Assembly: GCA_023052935.1 (NCBI GenBank)
Contig: CM041298.1
Location: 62,738,217-62,802,216 of the forward strand
Reading direction: 5' to 3'
DNA from: Piezodorus guildinii
Lineage: Eukaryota > Arthropoda > Insecta > Hemiptera > Pentatomidae
Length of the DNA stretch: 64,000 nucleotides
In this document: in pieces, positions 52,330 through 63,089 of the stretch
Layout of the letters: every line of letters starts with the position of its first letter
Position numbering within the stretch: position 1 is the stretch's first letter
Notes under the pieces: generated by a model
What the model saw: the letters and a program-made list of their open reading frames with translations, nothing else
Told to the model about the DNA's origin: nothing
Database searches by the model: none
Program-made: the position numbers and the translations under genes

Positions 52330-52690
52330 AGGTAGGAAGGAGGAATAAGGAAGGAGAGGGGAGGTACACCCACCGTCGGTTGATAATGGCAGTTAGAACT
52401 GAGGAAGTAGCGCCCCTGCAAACACAACTCGAGAATATCGCATTGACTCCAAGAACGCAACGCCATTGTTTACGATGGCACCTCCATTACGCGGGGACGC
52501 CAAACAGCGACGATCAATGGCTAAGAAGCAACTCCTCCAAGTTGGCGTAGCATCCAATCGACACACCAGTCATTTCCTACGCCTTGTTCCAACTTGCCCG
52601 CTTTGTGTGTCTGTATCAGACAAACTCCCGCTTTCTCAGCTCCATTCATCTTGGGAGAAGTGCCAATCGGTAAAGTAATTACTTCATACT
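52330..52690. other. GC-richer block, candidate non-repeat exon or promoter
   Basis: Balanced base composition and CpGs in an AT-rich context. On the plus strand a 70-codon frame (52466-52678) ends beside a good splice-donor-like CG/GTAAAGT (about 52670). On the minus strand an ATG in AAACAATGG context (52466) opens a 66-codon frame. Neither peptide has a recognisable domain. It could equally be a repeat not otherwise represented in the window. Confidence 0.3.
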
Positions 52691-53285
52691 GCTAACCCGA
52701 GAACTTCATGGTTTAAATTTGTGGATTCATGTTATGTTTTGCTTAAGGAAATTTTCAAAGAATTCCAGGATTATATTCTACACTCACAATCACGTGTGAC
52801 TCCAGTCAGAAAATTTGCACTCCAATCGGTAAATTTGTCATAGATAGAAACAGTGATGGGCAAATACACAGAAAAAAATGTTGGGAGTACTGAACACAAG
52901 TAATGCTCGCTGCAAAGTACTGTAATTAGAATTTTTGTACTTTAAGTACTCGAGTACCTTTTTATATGAAGTCACCAGAGTTAATATATTACCTACATTC
53001 ATTAAATACGTTTCATACATTTTGAGGTCTATGTTTTTTTTCAACAACTATCAGTAGTAGTATTACAATCTGTCCCAATTTAGATATCAATAATAGTAGT
53101 GAAAGATAACTTTCATACAATATTGAGGTCTATTAATAATTTATTGCGACCATATTTTTAAAAATTTATTTATTTATTGCGGCCATATTTTAAAATCGAT
53201 TACTTTAATATCTTCGGATAAAATCCATATAGGGGTCTATTATTATGTTTTTTTACTCGTGGAATTACATTGCAATATCAATTTT
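52690..53285. other. AT-rich DNA, nothing recognised
   Basis: Short repeated words such as ccaatcggtaaa (52663 and 52823) and tttattgcggccatatttt (about 53142-53192) suggest small local duplications. No gene. Confidence 0.4.
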
Positions 53286-53290
53286 CAAAA

Positions 53291-53640
53291 CCGCGCGCTT
53301 GCGTATCGAGGATCATGTCTATTCTATGCCAAAAGTCGCGAATTCAAACCCGGCAGATATTATCATATTTTATTAGATGCTTCATCTAAAATTATAAAAA
53401 AATTTCATAGGATGAAATAACTAAGCATTTTTCACTCCCTTAAAAAAAAAAAAAAATATAGCCATCCTCCAGGTTTGAAAGGGCGAACATAGGGATAATG
53501 TAAATCCGTAACAAATTATTAATTTTTTTAAAGGTTACCGATGGTGATACGTGGCTAGCATAGCATCGCTGCCATCGATGCTCAAGGTCGGGGGTTCGAA
53601 CCCGGAAGAAGGCCCTACAATATGTTTTCTTTAACCAAAT
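53291..53640 (+). mobile_element. Two adjacent SINE-head fragments
   Basis: First head at 53291-53370 (ttctatgccaaaagtcgcgaattcaaacccgg) followed by a SINE-body remnant. Second head at 53540-53620, with the B-box GGTTCGAACCC intact (gggggttcgaacccggaagaaggccct). The heads show the A-box region (tggctagcatagc). This is not a functional tRNA: no acceptor-stem complement and an extended body. Confidence 0.6.
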
Positions 53641-53764
53641 TCATTTCTTTTACATCCCCTTTGAAGGAATAAATATACATGGGTTATTTACTGTCTTAAA
53701 ACATCCTAGTGCTAACAGATGGTCTGAGATTTTTTTAAGGAATTAATAATATTTTTTTAAGCGA

Positions 53765-54330
53765 TACACCTTGACTAACGCCTTACTAGGAACCCTCAAC
53801 AAGACTGACTGAAATAATAATTTTAAGGCTACTCCAACACTTACTAGGCAAACGTTCTAATCTTCCACTTCACTACAAAAGGCTCATATGACTATTATAC
53901 GGCCTATGAAGGACTTGCGGAGAAAAGATTTGGGACTCTACTAAACCATCAAATTCTTCCCTTATCCTATCCCTACAATCCAAAACCTTCGTAAATTTTT
54001 TAATACTCCTTACTTTGTTACGAATAAACTGATCCATAAAGATCTGAACATTCCGTATGTTGCTGATGTATCCTAAATCAGATATTACGTTCATGACAAA
54101 CTCCATTCCCACTCAAATCCTCTAGTTTCAATAGTTTCTTCCACTTCGATTCCTGATAATCCTGCGAGGCGTCTGAAAGAAAGACGGCTGCGAGCCCTTC
54201 TAGTTTAGAATATTTTTAGAGTGCTACCGCTGGGTAGCTTCACTACATGTCTTGTTCATGTCTATTTTCTTATTACTAGATGTGTTGTACAATACAGTTG
54301 TAAATATCAATGAATAAAAAAAATAAATAA
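53765..54330 (+). pseudogene. Jockey-like LINE ORF2 C-terminal fragment and 3' end
   Basis: Same sequence family as 30140-30740: cacttactaggcaaacg, cttccacttcactacaaaaggctcatatga, ctttgttacgaataaactgatccataaagatctgaacattcc, ttctagtttagaatattttt. Ends at tcaatgaataaaaaaaataaataaataaa. Several stops and frame changes, so a dead copy. Confidence 0.7.
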
Positions 54331-54408
54331 ATAAAGTGAGGTTAATTTCGTTCGTCGAAAGGGATGTAAAAAATAAAAGGATATGTTTTAGTAATAAAGA
54401 AAATATAA

Positions 54409-54735
54409 TAGGACCATCTACTGGGTTTGAACCCACGACTTTGGGCATAAAAGCCTGCTTAGCTACGTAACCACAAGTGACCCATAATAGATTTAATAAT
54501 TGGTTATGGATTTAATCTGCACAGTTGCGGGTTCATTCCTGGAAGATGGCTTCAGGATTTTTAAGGGAGTGAAAAATAATTATTTTCTTCGTCCTTATAA
54601 AGAGATGTAATAAGATATGAAATTTTTGTTGAAACATTAAACAAACCATGAGAGGATGATCTGCGGGGATAGAACCCGCAACTTTGGGAATAGAATGCTG
54701 CATAGCCACATCACCACAGGCAAATCGGTGGGAGC
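54409..54735. mobile_element. Three SINE-head fragments in alternating orientation
   Basis: 54409-54492 minus (ctgggtttgaacccacgactttgggcata), 54505-54615 plus (gttgcgggttcattcctgg...tttttaagggagtgaaaaat), 54652-54735 minus (gcggggatagaacccgcaactttggg). All show B-box-like words from the SINE family of 25407-25691. Confidence 0.6.
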
Positions 54736-54825
54736 CTTAAGTGATAAAACTTTAGATACGTGCCTACATGATTCATAAAATAGGTTTTATTAAGTTAAAA
54801 CAAAAAGAAAGAAAAAAACGGTATA

Positions 54826-55322
54826 GCCCGGTGAGCATGGTATCTGTCCCCGTGGCCTTTTTGATTCAAACTTGGGGGATCAGTTTGGTGTCAAAAAAAA
54901 AATAATCCACCATAATTTTTAGCTTTTTAATTCAAACGGTTTTCGACCTTTTTTAAAAAACCTTTTTTTCGATTTTATTATTTTTTTAATAGTTGAAACT
55001 AATTTATGATGATTTTTCCCCGTTTCTTAGGAGTCAAATGCATGAAAACATGATTAAACCAACAGCCAATTTTTTGAGGAAGAAAGAAAATCAAAATTTT
55101 TTTTTTAACCTTTTTGAAAGGTTTCTCTCTCCGAATTTTGCCAAAAATTCTCTTGTCTATAAAAGCTTTCTAAGTTTTTTTTATTTATTTTCATATTGTT
55201 CCACTACTTCGAAAAATTCGAAAATATTCCTGTGTATAGATGTGTATAAAAGACTTTAATAATTAATGTAATCAAGTTTGAGTCAAAACAGCCACGGGGG
55301 CAAATTTACCATGCTTACCTGG
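54826..55322. mobile_element. Inverted-repeat MITE, about 0.5 kb
   Basis: Left end GCCCGGTGAGCATGGTATCT...CCCCGTGGC and right end GCCACGGGGGCAAATTTACC...ATGCTTACCTGG form about 45-bp imperfect inverted repeats, extending to ttgattcaaacttg / caagtttgagtcaa. The right end abuts the SINE tail sequence ggatagaaacaatttaagactccc, so it is probably inserted in a SINE. The interior (54993-55259 frame) is AT-rich with no transposase motif. Confidence 0.65.
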
Positions 55323-55400
55323 ATAGAAACAATTTAAGACTCCCACTTTAATATCGAGTGATTAGCTTCAGGAGCATAAATGAATTACCAAACAATAACA
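55323..55400 (+). mobile_element. SINE 3' end
   Basis: ggatagaaacaatttaagactcccactttaatatcgagtgattagcttcaggagcataaa parallels the tail of the SINE at 25600-25680. Confidence 0.6.
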
Positions 55401-55419
55401 ATTTTATCAGATTTCGTCA

Positions 55420-55790
55420 CTCTACATTAACTTTTATAGTTGTTTGTACAGTATAATATATTATACATATACTTATATCATCATATAATATAATATATCA
55501 TAATATACTATACATTACCCTTCTTACGTTCAGAAAAAATAAAATAAATATTTTTGTTCTTTTTTCCTTTAGTTAGTTATCAAATTCATTCAACTAATAT
55601 AGTTAACGTTTAATTATCAATGCTAACTGGATTATAAATTAAACGTGCTTCAGCGGAAGAAAATTCAAAATGTCGGCATTTAAGACCTGTCACAATATTT
55701 CTATAAGAATAAAACCTTTCACACTCTGTTTAAGTATCAAAGTAATCATAAAGATAAAATATCAGAGCTAATTTGGATACGAATGACCTA
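55420..55790 (+). repeat. Family A fragment
   Basis: atcaaattcattcaacta, aatgtcggcatttaagacctgtc, tatcagagctaatttgg. Body only; ends missing. Confidence 0.5.
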
Positions 55791-55829
55791 ATACATTAAT
55801 CCATAACAATAAAGGAAGGATAGAAGGTT

Positions 55830-56225
55830 GATTGGAAAAGGTTGGGGACAAGAGTTGGTATGCAGGGGGCTGCTAGGGAGTGACCAGGATGTGGAATCAA
55901 GTCATCAGCCGGGCCATCCTCCCTTTATTGTAATCCGATAGAGCCGCTTCCGCTAATAGGCCCATCCCAAAGTCCTGCTCCCTTCTTACCTCCACCAGAT
56001 TGCTCTCCCGTTTAAGACCCATTCTCTGATCCGATATTTATTCATCGACGCGCCCCCAACCTGCAACCCATTACGGCCATAACTATCGGAGATAAAGCCG
56101 GACGGCTCAGTTGGATACAGAAGGTGCCCCCTAAAAAAATTATTATCTTCAGGCATACTGACATCCTTCTCGTCGGAACACCTTTGTACTCCGCATTCCA
56201 TGAACGCCGGTATCTCAGACCGCTA
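55830..56225. other. GC-richer unassigned block
   Basis: Base composition differs sharply from flanks. The minus strand has a 71-codon frame (55986-56201: MECGVQRCSDEKDVSMPEDN and onward) with no family I recognise. Possible exon, or 5' region of an element not otherwise seen here. Confidence 0.3.
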
Positions 56226-56229
56226 TTGT

Positions 56230-58490
56230 TTGTAAAATGAGCTTCATCGCAGTGAACTTTGGTATTGTACCTTTTACAATAATTTTTCTAAAAAGCTTAT
56301 AATTCAGTTAGTTAAATTTATTTCCTAAAAAAATTGTGTCTGGTACTGATAACCGAGATGGTTTGTGCAAATAAATTTAAATACAACCAATAAATCTTGA
56401 CCCTTATCAACTATCAAATTCATTTTATTTTTGGTTAAACTGGAGATATAATTCATTTGCAAGGCAAACAAAAATATTGTAATACTTTCAGAGGACTGAG
56501 TTCTTGAAATAAGTACGACTTCAAAATTAATGTTAATATGATAATCACTCTTAAATCATTTGATCATTCATCATTCGATAAAGAATCAGATTACCTAAAT
56601 AAAAAATAATTATTGAAGCATGTTCGAAAAAAGGATAGATTAGGATAGATATAACAATTTATAAAATAAAGATATAGCAAAAAGGATAGATATAACAAAT
56701 TCCATCCCAATAGAACATGAATAAAATTTAGCATAAACAGAAAATATCAGATTTTTAGTCTTCTACTTTAGCGTAATATGATTAGGTATAGGAGTATAAA
56801 GTGGTGTTAAATTAATAAACCTACTTCAATAAGAAATAAAAGTATAATTTCATTACTCAAAACCTAAAACTTACGTACGATACCGCGGCCTATATACATG
56901 GAACATACATACGAATTGAAGTGTCAATAACTAAAAAGACGTTACAAACAACTTTCACCTATATGGGATAACTGATCATCACTAAATTTACGAACAAGTG
57001 ACTAATATATACCACTCTACTCAGACCTACCCATACAAATGGAACAGAAATGTAAGGTTCTGCAAAACACGCACACACAACCAAAATCCAAAAACTCAAT
57101 CTGAATTTCTACGAAAAATTGTTGAAGGACCTTGTATGTTTCGGATCACACTATACACAACAACAAAAACAATCCAACTGTAAATATTTACATTCATGAA
57201 TGATATATCACGGTTTATTTATACCAAAATCAACTCTTTTCTTCACTTTCTTCTTCCCCATTACCAATCCCATAAAGGACTAAAAAAAAAAAAATTTTAA
57301 AAAATGGGCGAGAGATCTACTCAATTTATTATTACAACTTAAGAAATTAATTTTCTAGTCCCTGATCAGAAAAATAGAGAAAACCCTCATAAATTTTCTA
57401 GGTGCACTGCAACGCAGTTGTAAATATAAATCATAAGAAACAATTACAAAAATAAACGTATGTAGTAACACAAATAAGCAGAATCATAACTCCTTTATTT
57501 TTCCTCTTTTAACATATATTGCTGTCACAAATGTTTTTGGGTCCGTCAACGTCAAAGCCTTTCAACCTCGGACCGGAATTCCTGAATCCGTTTTTGTCCA
57601 CCTCCTAAACTCTTGTTTCCGAGCTGTGAACTTTTCTCTTTTCTGCCAAATATCTTTAAGCATATGATATACTATGATTTCTTGCCAGCAAAGTTTCGAC
57701 ATTTCTTTTCATATACGAATCTCTCGTGAATTTCATAGTATGGACTGAATGACACATCCCCATGTCAGTTTTATAAGTCACTTAAAAACTTTAAATCGGA
57801 GGTTAGATGTAATCCTTTATTCTTATTGATCTAGAGCTGTCCAAACTACTTTCATATTATATTTTGGAAGATAACCAAATATATAAGGATAATTATTTTA
57901 ATTTTTACCTATCCATTTATCTTATTATGACATCCATGCTTAAGGAAGATTAAGATACTATATTTTCAAGAATTTCCTTGTCGTATCAATCAACTTCAAA
58001 CTGAATCATATATAATTGAAAGCTTTAACATTAAATCAACAAATAAACAAAACAAACGAAAATTCTCTTGTAAGATAAAAGAAAATAGCTTTGGAGTTAA
58101 AATCATTTTTGATGATTCTTAACTTTTAAATTACTCATTTTGCCCTGGCTGATTGCTAAATTTAAAAACAAAATTTCAGATCATCTTTAGTTACACAAAC
58201 CCCTGACCTTTACCTTTTCACACTCTCTGAAATGGACTTTTAAGAGCAGATTTGAAAATTTTTATTATATATTTTTTTTTTTTTACGATATTTTTCCATT
58301 CATTTATTTTATTATCTTTTGTTGCTTTTTACCTTTTTTAATTATTTATTCGCTTTTTATTTTTTCTGGAATATTTATGTTTGTAATCGATTTTTCTCTT
58401 AATTATTTGTTTTAACTGATATTGTTATTGATTATTTTAAATAATCCTATTGTTAATTGTTTTGTTAGTACATTTATTTAACGTCACTTT
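56230..58490. other. AT-rich intergenic DNA
   Basis: No gene or repeat boundary recognised. Part of this stretch (about 56330-56540, ctggtactgataaccgagatggtttgtgcaaataaatttaaatacaac) recurs at about 58768-58980, marking an uncatalogued repeat. Confidence 0.45.
56325..56545 (+). repeat. Uncatalogued dispersed repeat, copy 1
   Basis: ttatttcctaaaaaaattgtgtctggtactgataaccgagatggttt ... aaactggagatataattcatttgcaaggcaaac ... cttgaaataagtacgacttc. Aligns by eye with 58748-58960 in the same orientation. Confidence 0.7.
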
Positions 58491-58491
58491 A

Positions 58492-58715
58492 TGCTATTGT
58501 GGCTAATCAGACAAGGCTAAAGGGAATCCTATATTTTGGATATTTAAAATTTATTCAGGATAGGAATCTGTAAAATGTACCTAACATCACACACTCTGGA
58601 CCACCTTTTCACGTCCCCTCCGAAGGTGTCATAACTAATTTACCAAACTGCCAGGTTTGTACCCGTACCTTGGGCATAGAAGGCTGTTATGCTAGTCACT
58701 ATAAGTGAACCCGTT
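58492..58715 (-). mobile_element. SINE (minus strand), head and body
   Basis: The minus strand reads head (ctatgcccaaggtacgggtacaaacctgg), body (agttatgacaccttcggag, acgtgaaaaggtggtcc) and tail (ggataaattt...). Lies directly beside the uncatalogued repeat copy 2. Confidence 0.7.
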
Positions 58716-58747
58716 CATTTTTTTAACTAAAATTATTTGTTTAAAAT

Positions 58748-58975
58748 TTATTTCCTAAAATGATTGTCCTGGCACTGATAACCGAGATGGTTCTTGCAAA
58801 TAAATTTAAATACAACTAATAAATCTTGACACTTATGAACTATTAAACCCAGTTTATTTTAGGTTAAACTGGAGATATGATACATTTGCAAGGCAAACTA
58901 TCGTAATACTTTGAGACGAATAAGTCCTTTAAATAAGTATGACTTCATAATTAATGTTTATTTAATAATCACCCC
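58748..58975 (+). repeat. Uncatalogued dispersed repeat, copy 2
   Basis: ttatttcctaaaatgattgtcctggcactgataaccgagatggttc ... aaactggagatatgatacatttgcaaggcaaac ... ttaaataagtatgacttcataattaatgttta. Counterpart of 56325-56545. Confidence 0.7.
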
Positions 58976-58979
58976 TAAA

Positions 58980-59610
58980 TTTTGCCAAAATAAAATAAAT
59001 AAATAATTGCAAAGATGAGGGCTTTTCACTTAATAGATTTCTAATTTGACATTTACTCTACAATGTTCATATTGCCTATTATGTGGGGATACAATGAGAA
59101 ATTTTTATTCTGTTTGAAGAAATATTTGTTTGGAACACTTTGCATTCGAGCGAACAATTGCTGTTCGAATCCAGACCACAATAGATTCGGACCCGTGTAC
59201 ATCCACAACGATTGTCTTTTTTCCAGTGGTTTCGAGTTTTCCCCACAGCATAGTTTCCTTTTAAATACAGTTCTTTGACATTTAACTCTACTCTCTCGCC
59301 AATACACGCTTTGTGTTAGATGTATTGGACGATGAAAAAGACAACATTTTATATTGTAGATTTATTTTCCTGTTTCTGGGTTTTCTAGAATTTAATGCGT
59401 TAGTGCTTTTTCCTGTTAGGAATCAAACATTATTCGTTAATTTTTACTTTTTTTATTAGTTAACATTGGGTTCTTCATCCTCATATTTCATTTATTTCCT
59501 CTTTATAGTTATGAAAATCTGAATAAAACAAAGGTCAAGTACAGTAATACTAAAAATATTTGCAAGGTCTTCACAAAACCATCGAATCATACTTATTAAA
59601 TATTTAGCTT
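58980..59610. other. AT-rich DNA with an unassigned open frame
   Basis: Overlapping frames on both strands at 59053-59307 (plus 71, minus 84 codons) without recognisable domains. A tgttcgaatcc word at 59160-59172 resembles a tRNA B box but lacks an A box upstream. Confidence 0.35.
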
Positions 59611-59615
59611 GATTA

Positions 59616-60270
59616 TTGTTAAATGATCCAGAAGTATTCATTTTTCATAAGAACTTAGTTTTATGTGCTTTACGATACTATAAATTACCTTCAACAGCTT
59701 TGTGTGCTAGAGAGCTTCTTCTTAATATGAACTTTCGTGAACGTTCCTTTCCATCCCGCTCCACCAGTTTTTGGAATTCTCTTCCTACAAACATCCGTCG
59801 GGCAACCTCTCACTTCACTTTCAAATACATTTTGTTCCTCACTTTCCACCCTCAATTCCCATAATGACGTCAGTTGACAATAATAATTGTACTGTTAGAT
59901 GATAGTCAATACTTTTAGTTTTTTACAAGTGTTAAAGTAGGTTGAAATAACTGTACATTTGTTGTTCTTTCTTGTATTTTCTTTAAATTTTATTTTAGTT
60001 TTATCAAAAGCGTTAAATATTAGTTAATTATATTGTCACCAAATGTATTTATTTCTTATCATTATTTTATTCATTTATTTTCGTTTTACTTATGTTTTTT
60101 TTGTTTGTTTTTTTAACTTTAAATCTTATGTTAAATCTATTTTCTTTTTTTGCTGTTTTTTTCCTCATTAATTTTGTACTTTGACCAAGTGTGAATATTT
60201 TATTATGTTAAATTTCATGTTATTCTTAGGAGACTTAGTCCCAGAATAAAGTTTTTTTTTTTTCTTCTTC
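59616..60270 (+). pseudogene. CR1-like LINE ORF2 last codons plus 3' UTR
   Basis: The frame 59616-59864 ends with RSFPSRSTSFWNSLPTNIRR followed by ATSHFTFK. The FWNSLPxxIR motif is typical of the extreme C terminus of CR1/L2-like ORF2. The 3' UTR ends ttattcttaggagacttagtcccagaataaag and an A/T-rich tail, matching the 18240-18305 terminus. Confidence 0.7.
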
Positions 60271-60282
60271 ATTCTTCTTCTT

Positions 60283-60600
60283 CTTCATTTGTTTGCGCTA
60301 CAGATCGAAGTGGTCCTTGGACTTTTTCAAAATATGTTGTTACAGAGATCAGTCCTAAATCCAACTGATTATCATATTAGATGCTATATTCACTTTCTTA
60401 ATATCCTCATAAGCACCAAGTTGAACAGCAAGGGGGCCAGCACATTTCCTTGTCTCATTCTGTTCTTTATTTCGAAGTGCTTAGACGGTTCTGCGTTTAC
60501 TCTTACTGTTGGTGTGTCTCATCGTCGTTTTTGTGAATATTATTAGATAAGGGAGGATCTTTGGTTCTTTCATAGCCTAATTAACTATGATCTTTAGTGC
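60283..60600 (-). pseudogene. RTE/CR1-type RT fragment (minus strand)
   Basis: The minus strand gives VRVNAEPSKHFEIKNRMRQG followed by NVLAPLLFNLVL: the strand before, and the MRQGxxLAPLLFNLVL box itself, of a LINE reverse transcriptase. No other catalytic block survives. Confidence 0.65.
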
Positions 60601-60615
60601 TGGAGAATATTTTTT

Positions 60616-60835
60616 CTAAAATCTTGAGCTTTTCTTCTTCTTCCTATAAATGTTGAGTGCCAACCACTGTTCCCAGTACCTTGCTGATTTTCTTATGTTC
60701 AGGGAGGGGCGACCTCTCGCTATGCCCAATATTCTTCTCTGATATATTAGGTCTTTAAAGAAGGCGTCTTCCTTACGATCTGGCTTCCATGTATTAGTAG
60801 ATCTTTCGGATAGCGTCCACTCTACGAACATGTCC
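60616..60835 (-). pseudogene. LINE ORF2 C-terminal-type fragment (minus strand)
   Basis: Reads MFVEWTLSERSTNTWKPDRK then EDAFFKDLIYQRRILGIARG and RPSLNIRKSARYWEQWLALN. The placement upstream of the RT fragment (60283-60600) on the same strand is the reverse of ORF2 order, so the two are separate insertions or a rearrangement. Family assignment is tentative. Confidence 0.45.
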
Positions 60836-60840
60836 GACTA

Positions 60841-61215
60841 GTTTTTTCACTGTCTCAGATACCTTCTTCCACTTCCCACCCGTAAGCTTCTCGCCTCCTT
60901 ACTCATTTTTCTCCAATATTATTATTGCTGTATGTTATATGGTGGCCTCTCAAATGTACTCGGAGACAGACCTAAGCGTATCATCAACATGTTTATAAGA
61001 TTCATTTTTGGTACTTCGAAGTCTCCAGTAACCCACTTTTTTCGATTCTGAACATACACCGTACATACATGCACAGTATTCTACAATTTAAATCCTCAGT
61101 CCACTCTCTTGAAAATAGATCACGCCATTCTGACCTTTACATTCCTATCGACAGAACCAAACCTTTTTTTTATTTCTTTTATATCCGCTCTGTGACCCTC
61201 TAAAATTTCCTACCT
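60841..61215 (+). pseudogene. CR1-like LINE ORF2 C-terminal relic
   Basis: Recognisable by DNA and peptide pieces parallel to 17480-17860 (ttctcgcctccttactc..., gcgtatcatcaacatgtttataagattcatttttgg, cctatcgacagaaccaaa). Many frame breaks. Confidence 0.5.
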
Positions 61216-62180
61216 ACCAATATTTGACATGATTATTACCTTCTCTCATTCCAAGGAACGGCTTAGCTAATTTTTTTTATGTGTCCTTATAACATTCAGG
61301 AGAAGCTCTTACGAAAGAAATTAAGAGAAAAGTTACTTCATTAGATAGGTTTAATTTTATTTTGTTTTTTAAAAATTCTAAGGTAGTAATAATCTCTTTA
61401 TCTATCTATCTCTTTATCTATATATCTATCTATGTATATATATATATAATTATAATATATATATATATATAAAACTTAATCGCCTTTTTCCTTGGTGATA
61501 GAATAGCTCTTGAATGGCTTGACAGATTTCGCAATGACATAGTTAACACAAGACATCGTCTGTCGGGTCAGCTAGTATTGTTGTATTATTAAGTCTAAAT
61601 TATACGTTTTCTACGAACCTGAATACATTTTGTATTTGAATTAACATAAAACTTCTAACAACTCTAAGTTTATTTTACAGTTCTAAAATTGATTTTAGAG
61701 CCGAGGAACTACCCACATCTGATTTTTTATATCTTTTGTGTAAGTAAAAGGAAAACTGTATTATTAGCACCTTTATTTATAGCAGCATTGCTTTTTTTCC
61801 AATTTATTAATGTGATTTGGGTGGTCGAGGATTTATGGATGACATATAATGCAAGATATATGTTAGGGAGCTGAACGGGCAGGACATAATATTAATTAAT
61901 GTTGACGTTGAACCCGAGAGCCTTAGGCGTCCTATGTTACATACTAACTGAAACTGCTAGCTTTCTGAGAATTCTGTTACAACAAACATTCAGCAATGTT
62001 CGTAGTCTCAGAATCTTCGTTAAAAATAAGAAAATTTCGGTTTTCGGATCATTTTAAATTTAGTAACAAAATATTCTAATAAATTAATGATAAAGTATTT
62101 GCAATGATGTGACTAACAAGATATAACAAAGCATGACTAAGCAGAAAAGAAATGGGCTTGTTAATAATTCTAAAAACATT
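61215..62180. other. AT-rich DNA with Helitron-like 3' end
   Basis: gacatcgtctgtcgggtcagCTAG (61553-61575) followed by T shows a short hairpin and CTAG terminus as at 29155-29180, so it is probably the same Helitron-like family. (TA)n-like runs lie at 61435-61470. The frame 61689-61874 (+) has no recognisable domain. Confidence 0.4.
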
Positions 62181-62204
62181 TTTATTTAAATAAAAATCAG
62201 AAAT

Positions 62205-62237
62205 CAACGTTTCGGTATTTTTCACCTATCTTCAAGA
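62205..62237 (-). ncRNA. Degenerate hammerhead-like core
   Basis: The minus strand has TTGAAGA-taggtgaaaaatacc-GAAACGTTG: the first box departs from CUGANGA at C3, stem II has GGT/ACC. Too diverged to claim activity. Confidence 0.25.
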
Positions 62238-62239
62238 TC

Positions 62240-62840
62240 CTATTAGGACATTTTAACAAATCAATACAAATTCACTCAAAACATTTAATTCTAATTTCAA
62301 TAATTAAAATTTTCTTATTAATTTAATAGTTATTAAAATATAGAAGAAAAAAAAAATCATCAATTCATTCCGTTGGCGAGACAGCCCTTGAATACTCTAG
62401 GGGGAACCTTATCATATAAAAACAAATTAATATTGTAAAATATGTTATTAAATTGTTCTAGTCCTAAAATACAGTAGGGGACAGTAAAATACCGTATTAG
62501 GCAGAGTCTTCCCTTGTATAATTTTAACATTTTTGACCTTTTAATTTAATTTTTGCAATAATTTACGAAATTTAACACAAAATGGATTACCACCAAGAGG
62601 ACTTTCTCAATAGTACGTATTGATTTTTATATTTTTGGTTTATTATTTTCAATAATGAATCTTTGTAATCGACCATAAAAAAAAAGAAGTAAAAAATAAC
62701 CTTCCCTCAAAATTTGATCAAAAATTAGTATCAAAATTCCTTCTCTTAAGTCTTTTTTTCCATGTTTATCTATACATCAAATCATACCCTTCCATAGCAA
62801 ACGTAAGATTTCTGAAAGTTGTTATGTTTGTTTATTTATT
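62240..62840. other. AT-rich DNA, nothing recognised
   Basis: A short GC-richer segment at 62370-62410 is unassigned. Confidence 0.4.
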
Positions 62841-62844
62841 TAAC

Positions 62845-63085
62845 AATTTATGCTACTGTGGCTGGTGATGCAATGGGAGTCCTAAACTTTGCATTTCCTG
62901 GTTGAATGAGGATAGAAATATTTAACGAGTACCTGACATCGCACAGGCTCGGCCACTTTTTTATGTCCCCTTCGAAGAACGGCATAACTAAGGATTTTTT
63001 AATCCTATTAAAAAATCCTAGGACCACCTACGGGTTTGAACCCATGACCTTTGGCATAGAAAGTTGTTATAAATCCGTAAACTGA
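62845..63085 (-). mobile_element. SINE (minus strand), nearly full length
   Basis: The minus strand runs head (actttctatgccaaaggtcatgggttcaaacccgtagg), body (ttagttatgccgttcttcgaagg, acataaaaaagtggccgagcctgtgcgatgtcagg) and tail (aaatgcaaagtttaggactcccattgc). Same family as 25407-25691. No duplication confirmed by eye. Confidence 0.75.
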
Positions 63086-63089
63086 TATT

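Noticed and set aside
53540..53620. Functional tRNA gene with GGTTCGAACCC box
   Set aside because: No acceptor-stem pairing or clear anticodon arm. It matches the SINE head and other SINE copies nearby.
59150..59180. tRNA B-box-like tgttcgaatcc
   Set aside because: No A box at the right distance and no SINE body follows.
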